Assembly: GCF_037975245.1 (NCBI RefSeq)
Contig: NC_092576.1
Coordinates: forward strand, 13,056,111-13,120,110
DNA: 64,000 bases
Reading direction: 5' to 3'
Source of the DNA: Apostichopus japonicus
Lineage: Eukaryota; Echinodermata; Holothuroidea; Aspidochirotida; Stichopodidae
Shown here one piece after another: positions 20,501 through 32,428 of the stretch (the first letter of the stretch is position 1; every line of letters begins with the position of its first letter). The position numbers and the translations under genes are program-made. The notes under the pieces are model-generated. The model searched no databases and was not told the DNA's origin. It was given only the letters and a program-made list of their open reading frames with translations.

Positions 20501-23500
20501 TTACCACCGTCCTTGCATTTCTTATTCCTACTATGGTCTTCTTCTTCCTCCGTGATCATCATGTTTAGGGCCAAACTGAAGATGACGTGAAGGCCGTAGG
20601 CATAGCGAGAACCAGTATCTACAGGCCTGGGTGAGTGCCATACACTATATTTTAAAACCTAACTCCAAGACGAAAGAAAACTGCAATTCCACTCCCTTTA
20701 GTTAGAATCTGAAGTTTAAACTTAAAGCAACATTCGAAAAAAACCAAAAACCCAAAACAAACAAAAGATCAACGACAATAGAGAGCCTGCATGGTTCATA
20801 ACAGATAACTGAAGCACAGACAGCATTTTTAGACAGCACATGTTTAAATGAGTTAAATCCCCCTCCCCCCACCCCCTCCCCTCTGAAGTTGACAGGCTAA
20901 ATACATCCCATATAATTAATGCCGATTCATAGAAACCCCCTCCCCCTAAAAATTAAAACCACCCCGCAAGTTACTGTTAACCTTCAAGTTCTATGTACAG
21001 TCCGTGAGTATGAAATCTGTGGCTTGTAGGGTTAACAGCCTCCTTTTCAACCCTTTTCCCAACCTATCTACCTCAGTACTATTGGAAGCTTTATCAATTC
21101 TGCAAGCTTCATTTATGTCCACGGGGCATGTCAGTGACGTGGAAGTTTCTCGCTTGGACAAGGCACAGTGTCTCGGACAAAGTTTGGATAAAACTTGGTT
21201 ACAGGATTTTATAATATATATTGTCTAAATGCTTCTGACCTTTATAAACTTGGCTGTAGACTGGAGAAGTGTATAACCTGTGATCATTGAAACTCTCTAT
21301 TCAATGTATTCTGAGCAGTGGTGTAGTATACCGTCTCAGGGTTCCCGGTGTCAAGAGTTAGATCCGATGCCCATGCTTCATCTAAACTGTAATGAGAGCA
21401 TTTACTAAACTGTAGTGAGAGAATTAAACTAAACTGTGGTCAGAGCATTAAACTAAACTGTAGTGACAGCATTACACTAAACTTAAGTGAGAGCATTAAA
21501 CTAAACTGTGGTGAGAGCATTAAAGTAAACTGTAGTGAGAGCATTAAAGTAAACTGTAGTGAGAGCATTAAACTAAACTGTAGTGAGAGCATTAAACTAA
21601 ACTGTGGTGAGACCATTAAACTAAACTGTAGTGAGAGCATTAAACTAAACTGTAGTGAGAGCATTAAACTAAACTGAAGGGAGACCATTAAACTAAACTG
21701 TAGTGAGAGCATTAAACTAAACTGTAGTGAAAGCATTAAAGTAAACTGTCGTGAGAGCATTAAACTAAACTGTAGTGAGAGCATTACACTAAACTGTAGT
21801 GAGAGCATTAAACTAAACTGTAGAGAGAGCATTAAAATAAACTTTAGTGAGAGCAAAGCTAAACTGTAGTGAGAGCATTAAACAAAACTGTAGTGAGAGC
21901 ATTAAAGTAAACTGTCGTGAGAGCATTAAACTAAACTGTAGTGAGAGCATTAAACTAAAATGTAGTGAAAGCATTAAAGTAAACTGTAGTGAGAACATTA
22001 AACTAAACTGTAGTGAGAGCATTAAACTAAACTGTAGTGAGAGCAGTAAACTAAACTGTAGAGAGAGCATTAAAATAAACTGTAGTGAGAGCATAAAGCT
22101 AAACTGTAGTGAGAGCATTAAAATAAACTGTAGTGAGAGCATTAAACTAAACTGAAGTGAGACCATTAAACTAAACTGTAGTGAGAGCATTAAACTAAAC
22201 TGTAGTGAGAGCATTAAACTAAACTGAAGTGAGACCATTAAACTAAACTGTGGTGAGACCATTAAACTAAACTGTAGTGAGAGCATTAAACTAAACTGTA
22301 GTGAGAGCATTAAACTAAACTGAAGTGAGACCATTAAACTAAACTGTGGTGAGACCATTAAACTAAACTGTAGTGAGAGCATAAAGCTAAACTGTAGTGA
22401 GAGCATTAAACTGTAGTGAGAGCATTAAACTACGTAAACTGTAGTGAGAGCATTAAACTAAACTGTAGTGAGAGCATTAAACTAAACTGTAGAGAGAGCA
22501 TTAAAATAAACTTTAGTGAGAGCAAAGCTAAACTGTAGTGAGAGCATTAAACAAAACTGTAGTGAGAGCATTAAAGTAAACTGTCGTGAGAGCATTAAAC
22601 TAAACTGTAGTGAGAGCATTAAACTAAAATGTAGTGAAAGCATTAAAGTAAACTGTAGTGAGAACATTAAACTAAACTGTAGTGAGAGCATTAAAATAAA
22701 CTGTAGTGAGAGCATTAAACTAAACTGAAGTGAGACCATTAAACTAAACTGTAGTGAGAGCATTAAACTAAACTGTAGTGAGAGCATTAAACTAAACTGA
22801 AGTGAGACCATTAAACTAAACTGTGGTGAGACCATTAAACTAAACTGTAGTGAGAGCATTAAACTAAACTGTAGTGAGAGCATTAAACTAAACTGAAGTG
22901 AGACCATTAAACTAAACTGTGGTGAGACCATTAAACTAAACTGTAGTGAGAGCATAAAGCTAAACTGTAGTGAGAGCATTAAACTGTAGTGAGAGCATTA
23001 AACTACGTAAACTGTAGTGAGAGCATTAAACTAAACTGTAGTGAGAGCATTAAACTAAACTGTAGTGAGAGCATTAAACTAAACTGTGGTGAGACCATAA
23101 AACTAAACTGTAGTGAGAGCATTAAACTAAACTGTAATGAGAGCATTAAACTAAACTGTAGTGAAACCATTAAACTAAACTGTGGTGAGAGCATTAAACT
23201 AAACTGTAGTCAGAGCATTAAACTAAACTGTAGTGAGAGCATTAAACTAAACTGTAGTGAGAGCATTAAACTAAACTGTAGTGAGAGCATTAAACTAAAC
23301 TGTAGTGAGAGCATTAAACTAAACTGTGGTGAGAGCATTAAACTAAACTGTAGTGAAACCATTAAACTAAACTGTGGTGAGAGCATTAAACTAAACTGTA
23401 GTCAGAGTATTAAACTAAACTGTAGTGAGAGCATTAAACTTAACTGTAATGAGAGCATTAAACTAAACTGTAGTGAGACCATTAAACTAAACTGTAGTGA

Positions 23501-24029
23501 AAGCATTAAACTAAACTGCAGTGAGACCATTAAACTAAACTGTAGTCAGAGCCTTAAACTAAACTGTAGTGAGAGCATTAATCCCCCCAACCCCCCCCCC
23601 CCCCCCAAAAAAAAGAGCCATAAATGTATATATATTAAACCACAAGACTTCTGTTGGGCTATCCTACTGGACTGAAAGTTGAAATCCATTGGCTCAAAAT
23701 GTCAAAACAAACCATTGGGGTGGGGGGAGGGGGTGGAGCCTAGTTCAATGGACGGCCTAGACAAGTCCTGTATAATTTATCACTCCCATATAATTGATCT
23801 AACCGTTACGATCTGCAGAGGCTTGATGTGTGATCGGGAAGATTTCCGCTTAGTAGAGTGGATCGGTCGGAAGACGCTGACACCCATGGATTATTTCTTC
23901 CCCGGGGTCATCACCAATGCGACCTCCATCGTGGCCAAAGCGATGATCAACAACGTGACCAAGACCACAGACTCGCCGTCGGAAACCTTCGAGCCCAAAG
24001 GAATCCACAAGCTGGGGACCGAGCAGTAA
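16933..24029 (+). CDS. HTATIP2: HTATIP2/TIP30-like NAD(P)-binding oxidoreductase, complete, 5 exons, 256 aa
   Basis: Exons 16933-17184, 18962-19069, 19619-19756, 20569-20630 and 23819-24029 join in frame with GT-AG introns. The product is an atypical short-chain dehydrogenase: a Rossmann glycine motif GYTGEVG (residues about 41-47), GFCCLGTTKGRAG, SSMGA, a Y-x-x-x-K pair (Y162, K166) and the family block YRPGGLMCDRED. Human HTATIP2/TIP30 is 242 aa, so length fits. The family is described as a cytosolic and nuclear NADPH-binding regulator of endosomal trafficking and transcription; no substrate can be inferred here. The start at 16933 gives a 34-residue acidic Pro/Thr-rich leader; Met35 at 17035 (MSAFIVGYTG) is an alternative start closer to the domain. 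CAACAG at 16913-16918 could be an acceptor after a 5'UTR intron. AATAAA occurs at 25474-25479. Confidence 0.9.
17735..18790. repeat. Higher-order tandem repeat in HTATIP2-like intron 1
   Basis: Short ACAGCAGG/ATACAGGATGCAAGTA units of about 35 bp fill about 1 kb. In the middle, a 123-bp higher-order unit repeats exactly: GGATGCAAGTATGCAC starts at 17978, 18101 and 18224. Because 123 is divisible by three, the minus strand gives a 304-codon ORF (17648-18562) of repeated Cys/Leu-rich 41-residue blocks; I regard it as an artefact. Confidence 0.9.
18962..19069 (+). CDS. HTATIP2: HTATIP2-like exon 2
   Basis: Acceptor TTTAACAG|AAGCAG; donor GGGAAG|GTGAGA; 36 codons, phase 0. It encodes VNFDELEKSKDSFEGVDVGF and then CCLGTTKGRAGK, a highly conserved family block. 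Confidence 0.92.
19619..19756 (+). CDS. HTATIP2: HTATIP2-like exon 3
   Basis: Acceptor GAACACAG|GAAGGG; donor CTGAAG|GTGAGG; 46 codons, phase 0. It encodes VDHDYAVKSAELAKEGGCKQ, FHLVSSMGA and FYNKLK with the catalytic-type Tyr and Lys. Confidence 0.92.
20569..20630 (+). CDS. HTATIP2: HTATIP2-like exon 4
   Basis: Acceptor GTTTAG|GGCCAA; donor CCTGG|GTGAGT; 62 nt, phase 2. It encodes GQTEDDVKAVGIARTSIYRP, following directly on the catalytic lysine. Confidence 0.88.
21385..23585. repeat. 24-bp minisatellite, about 90 units, in HTATIP2-like intron 4
   Basis: The unit is AGTGAGAGCATTAAACTAAACTGT with minor variants (GACC for GAGC, GTGG for GTAG). A large internal duplication is visible: the variant CTTTAGTGAGAGCAAAGC occurs at 21842 and 22511 (669 bp apart), while the variant TACGTAAACT recurs 573 bp apart (22431 and 23004), a difference of four units. 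ORFs on both strands come from the unit being a multiple of three. Confidence 0.97.
23819..24029 (+). CDS. HTATIP2: HTATIP2-like exon 5, stop
   Basis: Acceptor TCTGCAG|AGGCTT restores frame to give RPGGLMCDREDFRLVEWIG. TAA is at 24027-24029. Confidence 0.92.
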
Positions 24030-25584
24030 AGACGATCTGCGGTATTCTCTCTTTTTTTTTAACACATCGGGCAACTCTTCGCATCTGGGGCATGAGGTGT
24101 AATGGGTCAGAAAACATATATATATCCTCTGACAAGAAATCCAGAGGATTCATATGCAAATATTTTTAAGTGGTTATTTAAATACATGTATTTTCAAGTG
24201 CAGTTGATATTTATAACTCAGGTCAAATGATCTTTCACATAATTTCTATCAACAAAATGATAAAATAGTTATGACGAACAGTATTTTGTCTAACATCCAA
24301 AGAGTTAACTTTGCAGTAATACGTGTGTGCATTTTTTTGGGGAGGGGGAGGGGCGGGGGAGGGGGAGGGGGAGGGGAAGTATATACTAACATAAAATTTC
24401 TTCGTCATTTATTTATGTAGGTGTATTAACATGTATTATTGTAACATGCAATTTCTGAGAGGAGCTTTTAATAATTGTGTTTATGGTATATTTACAATGT
24501 TTAATGTTTTGGCAAATGTGAGTTTTTTAATTACCGGAAAAGAAATAGGCTTGCACCGTGGTTCAAAAATTGCTGCATGATGCGTACATATATGGACTAG
24601 GGATCGGACTTCGCTGTTAGAATGATAAAAGTTAAATTGGGTTTTTCCTTTGAAGGTGCAGTGCAAACTTTATTCTTCACCATCTATTCCGACATGACAC
24701 ACCGTTTAGATGAAAATAATTTTTCTTGGAACTTTTTAGGTAATTGTGTCTTTTTTGTTTGTTTGTTGAGCTATAATGTCAAGATTACTTACCATCCTCT
24801 CTTTTGTCAAAGTCAAACATCGGTACGGAGAAAAAAAAACAATATATAAATTAAATTAAAAAAAACGATATTGAAGCAATCTTTTAAGGTAAGCAGTTAT
24901 TGTTTCCAAAACCAGGTTTAAATGAAGCATACAGTGAATGCGTAACACAATGATTTGTTGCCCCAAATTGCACATCATGTTTTAACTACTAACAACTAGC
25001 TTCGTCAAATCTCAAATAACATTACCAGTTAACTTGGACCCTATGAATATGTCAAAACCGCTCTCAGAGGGCAAAAGTTGTTCTTGTTTTCATTGCATTT
25101 TCAAGCCTGGACTCCTCGAATTGGTATGCTTGTCATGACATTCTAAAAACCTGGCATGTCCCCCAAAAAAAGGCACTCTTGCACAAGTTTATCTATGTAG
25201 TGCATATTTTTTTCCGAGATTTTAAGGAGGGACAGATAAATAGAAATACCTCGGTGAGCATTCTGAATTTTTGAAGAAGTGTAAGACTTGGTAAGAAACT
25301 TAAAACGACTGTTTACCATATTTTTTCTTTATATTTCAGTGAAACAATATTATGGCAGCGATGATTTAAACTGTATTCAATAACAGTCATTGTTGTTGTG
25401 ATCTAACTCATTTTTTCGTTTTTTTTTTGCAATTTCAGATGTTTTATTTTGGAAGTCCAAGAAAATGCAATTTAATAAAATATCATCTGTAGAGGATGCA
25501 ACAGAATTTCAATTAATTCGTAAAATATATTCAAAGAAAACGTGAAGCCGTTAGTTCTTTATTTCATTAGTTTGGTTTAGTTTA
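24030..25584. other. 3' flank of HTATIP2-like gene
   Basis: Probably 3'UTR and intergenic DNA. AATAAA at 25474-25479 is the clearest polyadenylation candidate, about 1.4 kb from the stop. No second gene seen. Confidence 0.5.
24339..24376 (+). repeat. G-rich tract with quadruplex potential
   Basis: Runs of four to five G separated by single A or C, about 310 bp past the HTATIP2-like stop codon. Confidence 0.8.
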
Positions 25585-26640
25585 GTGGAAAACAAGGATC
25601 AGGAGGGACACTCAAGTCCCCATCAAGGACCCTATAGGAGAGAGAATAAAACTGAAGACACAAACACTCAGACCCGATTACAATGCTTAAAGTGCTTGTC
25701 CAAAGCATTCTTAAACCCATTCACACTACTTGCAAGTACAACTTTCTCAGGCAAACCGTTCCACTCTTTCACAGCCCTATTAGAAAACTTTTTAAGCCGA
25801 ATATTAATCCTACTACAATGACCTCTTGTACAACTACTATTAGCAAACATGAAAAAGTCAGGGAAGGATAAATTGTCAAAACCATACACAATCTTGAAAA
25901 CCTGCATCAAGTCACCACATAACCTCCTAAGCTCCAGTGTAGTGAGATTCAAAAGTTGTAACCGCCTATAATAAGGAACACCCTTTAAGGAACTTATAAT
26001 CCTAGTAGCCCTCCTCTGGACCTTTTTGAGTACTTCCTTGGCCTTAGCAAGATATGGGTTCCAAGCCTGCACAGCATACTCCAGAATGAGGCCTAACCAA
26101 CTGCTTATAAAGCCTAACAACTATGTCCTCTTTCAGAAAACTGAAGTTCCTCTTGATCATACCTAAAACCCTATTACCTCTTTTAGCAGCTTCAAGACAA
26201 TGTTAAGAAGGTTGCAGAGATGAGTCAATGTAGATACCTAGGTCTCTTTCAACAAAAACCTCCTGCAACTCCTCACCATTAAGATTGTGTTTATACTTTT
26301 GGTTACTACTACCAATATGCATCACCTTGCATTTATCAATATTTCAAAGCAATTGCCACCCCTGAGACCAGGAAAAAACCTTATCCAAATCCGTTTGAAA
26401 TTTCTCAGAATCGCTTTTTGAAGAGACCTCAGAATACAATTTGGTGTCATCAGCAAACTTCTTAGCTGTACACGAAAATATCTCAGTCGATGTCATTTAT
26501 ATAGGCAACAAACAACAAGGGACCCAAAAAAGACCCTTGTGGAACACCACTAGTAACGTCCTGCCAAGAAGAAGCACAGCCTTTAATTACCACCCTCTGT
26601 TTCCAATTACCAAGCCAATTCTCGATCTAAGACATTGGTT
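25585..26640 (-). mobile_element. LINE (CR1/L2/Jockey-like) 3' fragment, decayed
   Basis: Minus-strand ORF at 26120-25668 encodes the RT C-terminal region: VQAWNPYLAKAKEVL, VQRRATRIISSLKGVPYYRR, LNLTTLELRR, VKEWNGLPEKVV. Upstream remnants up to about 26635 match the catalytic region of the copy at 39035-40560 but carry stops. The shared 3'UTR includes GGGACTTGAGTGTCCCTCCT. The 5' end is truncated, as is usual for LINE insertions. The clade is not resolved. Confidence 0.85.
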
Positions 26641-26659
26641 GGTTGAGTTGCTACTCTCG

Positions 26660-28017
26660 AAATGAAACAGTCCTTTGGCCAGGTTCCATCACGTTTTGAT
26701 TTTAGATTTGTGGTATATGTATTTTTCAGTTTGTTGTCATCAATTTTTTCATCATTTTGTATTATTGTAGTTGTTGTTATTTATACTGTTAACATATTAA
26801 TGCTGAGTTAACTGAATTAATAATCCGCTTGTCATTATAATATACCAATCATCATGAAAATTGACGATATATTGATATTTTATGATGTTTTTCTTATGAA
26901 CAATCCAAAAATGATAATTTTTACCTGACTGCATTTCAGTCTTTGTTTCGGCAGTAGTTGTCCTTTTGGTCTGTGTGACCCACTATAAATGATATATTAA
27001 TCGTGTTTGATATGTTTTGTCTTTATATATATATATATATTATGTATATATATATTATGTGTTGTCCTGCATGTTTGCATGAACTCAGGAGGTGTTTTTG
27101 TGGTTTGATGTTTTTTGAATAAATATAACGTGAAACGTATTGTTATGTATGTTACATAATTTATTAACAATAAGAAAATCACATTATCTTGATATAAATA
27201 CATATGGAATATGGAATATCTTTTTATTATATATATACGTCTTTATTGAGCTAACTTTCTGCATTTCTGGTTCGCATTTCTGTGCGTCATTGTCGGGGGG
27301 GGGGGGGCGACAGATGATAAAGCCGCCTTACCCAACCTGTTCTCATAGGGGCCTGATGGGCAATGCAGTTTAGATAAAGGGAGGATGTAGGACCCATGCA
27401 GCACTCAATTATGGAACTGGGCCTCTTGTAAACCCAGCTATACGCCACAGGTCTAAAGTGTACTGTAGCCAATAGCAGTTCTCTGCCTCCACTGATCAAA
27501 ACGTATATTAATCTTCAATTCTAAACCAGGTGGGCTGGGTCTTTTATTTATGCTGGCGCGGATTGGTCCTGGCAAATCAAATCTGAGCAGTTCATTTGAA
27601 TATAATGAGAGGGAGAGGGAAGCGAGTGGTTGGGTGGGGCAGCTGTCCCCGACCATGCATGTAGACGGTGTTGGTGTGATCATCGCCATTTGTGTATCAG
27701 TGAACAGTGTAGCAGTCTAATAAAAACAACTACTACACTTCATAAATACATTTACTACAACGTTACATATAGGCCTAGGCATATCAGTTTCATTGTTAGT
27801 CCCTATATCAGTGGCCCAATGTTTGAACTGAGAATATTGAGGCACAGTCCCCTACACGACACACATACTCAGCCTACCCCGTCCCCTTCCCCCACCCCAT
27901 TAGTTTCCCTCTTTGGCATGTAAAACAAGTAATGATAACATAAACCGCAATTACATTTACACCTAAATTCCCCATATGGCTTCCCATCAGCATATATATA
28001 TATATATATATATATAT

Positions 28018-28073
<56 letters not shown>

Positions 28074-29165
28074 CTACGGCTACCATGGGAATGCCTTAGC
28101 GTGCTTATAGTTATCTTCACTTATTTCTTCATATATCTTCATAACAATGAATAACGCAGAGCTTATAAAGTAACGTAAATATCCTAGTTTGCTACAATAT
28201 TACAAAGTAATTTTACCTAATATAATTTTTCTAATTTACCCTTTTTATTTCTTTGTTTTGAAGTGCCAATTTCTAAAACATGAGATCTCAAAATAAAAAA
28301 AAAGTTTAGATGCAACTTGAAAGGCCTGGGGTGGCTCTTTTATTAACCTACCCTATGCCCAAATCGATGGTGGCGCTTCGCTTAGATAGCGTCATGGTCC
28401 CTTTTTAGGAATGGCCCGTGACTATACGCATATCAAAATCATCGCTATATTACATTTGGACGATACCTAACGTTTTCGATGTTCCTCAATTGCTTAACCC
28501 CCCTACCACCCCACCCCCTATTGACTCTACTCAGTCTACGGCCCTAGAGTATCTTTAATTCATAGGCGTTTATGTTTCCGAAAATGTGAACAGGCCCAGT
28601 GAATGTACCCAACAGTGCTTTTTAAATGTACTCATAATACCCTATGTGTGCATGTTGGAGACATCTGTATAACAAGATGATTTTATTCTTATGGGCAAAA
28701 TAAAAGTGTCAATTTATTAATCATGATAAAGTCCCTAAGTTACACCCGGATGTTAAATAGATAAGTCTTTCTTAATTTAAGTCTAATCACTTGTCAGATG
28801 TGACTTTTGTGAAAATATATTTAGGTTTAACATCAATTCAGGAATCAAACAGAAGCAAACTGGAAGATTTCTAGATGTGAGCCCGCTCCCTGGGCCCCCG
28901 CCGGGACTTCGCCCCTGGACCCCCTGGGCCCCCTGGGCCTCTGAACCCCACCTGATAAAGGCTTGCACAAAGGCGCTCGCTTTCTTCAGTTTTAGCCATG
29001 CTCAGTTATTTATTCCCCCCCCCATACTTTTCAATTGTGATTGACGCCCAGGCCTGGTTTGTGCTACATGTTCTAATTGAATTGACGGTTCGTTCTTTAG
29101 TATTCACGTGCGTTGCAAAATTGGAAAATTTCGGATATTCACTATCGTTTTTTCCTGCATAAGTT
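26660..29165. other. Intergenic, no gene seen
   Basis: Contains AT-rich short repeats at 27027-27060, a G12 run near 27295, the AT array at 27992-28071 and a G/C-rich stretch at 28880-28955 that translates to spurious Gly/Pro-rich peptide. A block at 28360-28400 (GATGGTGGCGCTTCGCTTAG) is also found, diverged, at 60468-60488 within a MITE. Confidence 0.5.
27992..28071. repeat. (AT)n microsatellite
   Basis: About 28 and 51 bp of AT separated by a single C-containing interruption near 28020. Confidence 0.95.
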
Positions 29166-29455
29166 TGTATGATTTTAGTAGAATTCAATTTTACTTACGT
29201 AAAATGCCATTTCACGTAAGTATAATTCAATTTTACATAAGTAGAATTCAATTTTACTTAAGTAGAATTCAATTGACTGAAGTAGAATTTAATTAAATTG
29301 AAGTGAAATTGGACAATATTGGCCTCTATCTACTTTAAGTATAATATAATTCTACTTACGTAAAAATTCAATTCAACTTAAGTGAAATAGAATTACACTT
29401 GAGTGGAATTGAAATTCACTTAAGTAGACTGCCTTTCACGTACGTAAAATTAAGG
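29165..29455. repeat. Degenerate array of about 20-bp palindromic units
   Basis: The theme AGAATTCAATTTTACTTAAG recurs about a dozen times in both orientations, with the self-complementary cores ACTTAAGT, ACTTACGTAA and GAATTC. The region is AT-rich and could fold into several alternative hairpins. Confidence 0.75.
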
Positions 29456-32036
29456 GGTAAATGTTAAAATATAGTTTGTCATAGGTGCGTAGCCAGCCTT
29501 TGTTGGTGTGAGGGAGCAAAACCAAAGTTGTGTCCACATATTAAAGAGTCAAGTTGTAGAATTGGGTATTTTAACTTAAAGGACGCCACCAACAGAATTT
29601 CATAGTCTCGTTCATGTCTTTTATTGAGTAAACTGATTCACATCAAACGAGAACAAATTAAGACAAAATAATAAAAAAATACAAGAAAAAGATACATTAA
29701 GGCATAGGTAAATACTGTCACAAACGGCCCTCCGAAGATCGATGAACGATACCACAACGAAAGCCACACATTTATACACAGTAATTTTTTTACGCTTGGG
29801 TCAGCACACTTCAGACCCCGTAGCTTGCCTTCGCTTTTAAAAAGACTAGGCCTAAGCTAAACAATGAATATGTTAAGACCACTAGTCTACATTTTCGGGC
29901 TATATAGTGATTGCCGACATTGAAAGAATAAAATATAGCTGTTGCATGTGATGCATTTATTGTTATGGCCTAGACTAACCTAGTGTAAAACTTAACCAGG
30001 CTAGGCTATAGCAATTAAGCTATATTAGGTTATATGTATTGATAATGTGAAATTTATTGAGAATAATGATAATTTTATACGCTTTATGAAAACCATGAAA
30101 CTCGTGTATGGTTAATCTTAAGCTAGACTATACTTCAATCTAAATTGGTCGACAATCAATGCTTTAGGGTCGGGAGGGGGGGGGGGGGATACTGGTGTGT
30201 CAAACTCTAACAAGTTTTGGCTGAAATGTAAGTTAATTAGGCTAAGCCTATACATAAAATGATATAGGTATAGTCTAGCCATAGTCACATGTAAGTTTGT
30301 CCACATGAGAAATGTAAAATGAAACACCACATATAGCTAGGTCACAGCTTTGCACTCCTTGCAATATAAAACAGACATGGATATGAAGTGTTGGATTATT
30401 AAATCTCGTGCTGTTCTTATACTACTATTATACTCCCCAAAAGTAGGTCTTGGAGCACTGTAAGTTAGTCAGATTATATTTTCATTCTAGGCACAGCAGA
30501 TCATGAAATTGGTGTAAAACTCAATAAACTGAACTGCCCATAGCAGGGACTCCTTATGGCATGAATTTTTGAACATTCAAACAGGGATACATTTACAGTT
30601 TTCATTTGAGATGTCACTGCCCTATCATACATCTCTTCAAAGAGGTATGTTTACAACAGTACATAAATCTATATAAACTGGTAAATATTTACACATGGTA
30701 CAATACTCAAATAAAGACCTTTCGAATTAATTTTGGTTTACTTATAAAATATTTTCCAACAAATGTGACCAGCGTCTGTTAGATGCAGAAATAAATAACT
30801 CTTTTCTGCTGCTATGTGTAATATTGTTTTGGCAGAAATAGAAGATTTGTCCCAAGAGGAGCTAACAGCCACGAGAGAGTACAGTACATAAAACACAACC
30901 TTGAGCCTTCCATACCATTGCAAACTACATGAAAAAACTACTGGCTGCAGTTTACTTAGCCCTGGGATGGTAAATTTTGTTAAATGTAATGAAATTGTAA
31001 AAATGTAAAATATCTCCATACCAAAATACTGATATGCTTAACTACAGAAGATTTGCCATTCAAATTTATATACCATTTTCATATAAAAAAAGCAACAAGT
31101 GAACATGTTCGTTTATGTTGCTGCATGTTCATGCTGTTTACCCTGGGCTGACCCTCTGTTTCTGGAAAGGATCGGAAATGATTACAGACATTATTTTTCA
31201 ACACCACAGAATTCCCGCAACCCTACATGATTAATCTTGAACAGTGCCATACACATAACATGTCTATAACTCTTCACTTATTGTTTTTATCAAGATTTAA
31301 AAGTTAACACGTCTTGAGAATGTTTACGTCCACTCAGAAAACCTTGCATCCCTACAGACCTCCATCAAAACATGCACTTTAAAGTACTTCTACAGGAACG
31401 CACAATACTTAGTTATATGACCCGGACAACCATTGGCTTGTGCACAAAAAAATCAAATGATGAAAGCTGTAACTAGTATACAACAACAAAATTATTGTCA
31501 AATTCAGAAGCGCGAAGTTTGCCGTAGACTAGTTACCATATAGTTACAAGTAGTTGCATTTAAACAACACCCTTTGTGTTCATTGAAAACTATAGATGCA
31601 AGAATGCTTCCAGACAAAGATATGGGCTATTAGCCAAGCAAATCAAAAGAAATTTAGAAACCACCATTGACTATTTTTATAATGAAAATCTCCGTAATGG
31701 AATTGTTGTTAACAAATTACTTGCGTTGATTGTTATGATTTATTTATTTTACATACAAATTCAATCATATGTGCAAAGGATTCGAATTTTGGTTCTTTGG
31801 AGAAGAAGTTGTGGCTTTCTGTGAGTGTGTGTACTTGTGGTTTGTTCATGTACAAGTTATGCATGTAGATGTCACTGGAACCATAACACTGCATGCACTA
31901 TTGCAACCTCCTTGCAATCATTCATAGATGCAAATCAAGTAATTTGTTTTTGTCTAGCTTAATGTTTAATTCACATGGAATTGCATTAGCTGATAGCCCA
32001 CTGATTATTGGAAAAGTGTTTGGATATGTTAGGAAA
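29456..32036. other. Intergenic, no gene seen
   Basis: AT-rich DNA with a repeat-like edge at 29479 (CATAGGTGCGTAGCCAG) whose partner end I could not find, and a G14 run at 30175-30188. The small ORFs lack family features. Confidence 0.5.
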
Positions 32037-32054
32037 TTGTGTAAAAGTAAGTTG

Positions 32055-32093
32055 GCCTGACGTTTCGATCCTAGCAGGATCTTCTTCAGAGGC
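32055..32093 (-). ncRNA. Hammerhead ribozyme-like motif, left arm
   Basis: On the minus strand: stem I GCCT, core CTGAAGA, stem II GATCC-TGCTA-GGATC, core GAAA, minimal stem III A-C/G-T, cleavage site GTC, then AGGC closing stem I. All invariant core positions are present. Stem III is only two pairs without a loop, as in ribozymes thought to act as dimers. Function inferred, not shown. Confidence 0.7.
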
Positions 32094-32428
32094 TAAATGA
32101 CAAGTTACAGTAACAGAGGGGACAAAAACACGCACAGAATACAGACAGGTTAATGAGCACGGTGAACACAATGAGATAGATGAAAGGGGATTATAAGTAG
32201 ACAAGGCCGGGATGGTGAGAAGAAAGCAACAGGGGAAGAGGAGAGGTAGGAGATAAACAGTGGAGGAACAAAGAGAGGATTAAAGGCACAGGGTAGGGAA
32301 TAAACTGGAGAGGGACAAAGACAGAAAGATGTGGAGAAAAAAGGAGGGGAAGAGAGCTGTGAGAAGATGAGTGAAAGGGGGGGGGGAGGGAGGGAGAAAG
32401 GGGAGAAGGAATAGGAACAGAGGAAAAG

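Noticed and set aside
21440-23675. Several repetitive ORFs on both strands
   Set aside because: They are translations of the 24-bp minisatellite.
28783-28968. Gly/Pro-rich collagen-like peptide
   Set aside because: It comes from a short G/C-rich stretch without collagen periodicity beyond a few triplets.
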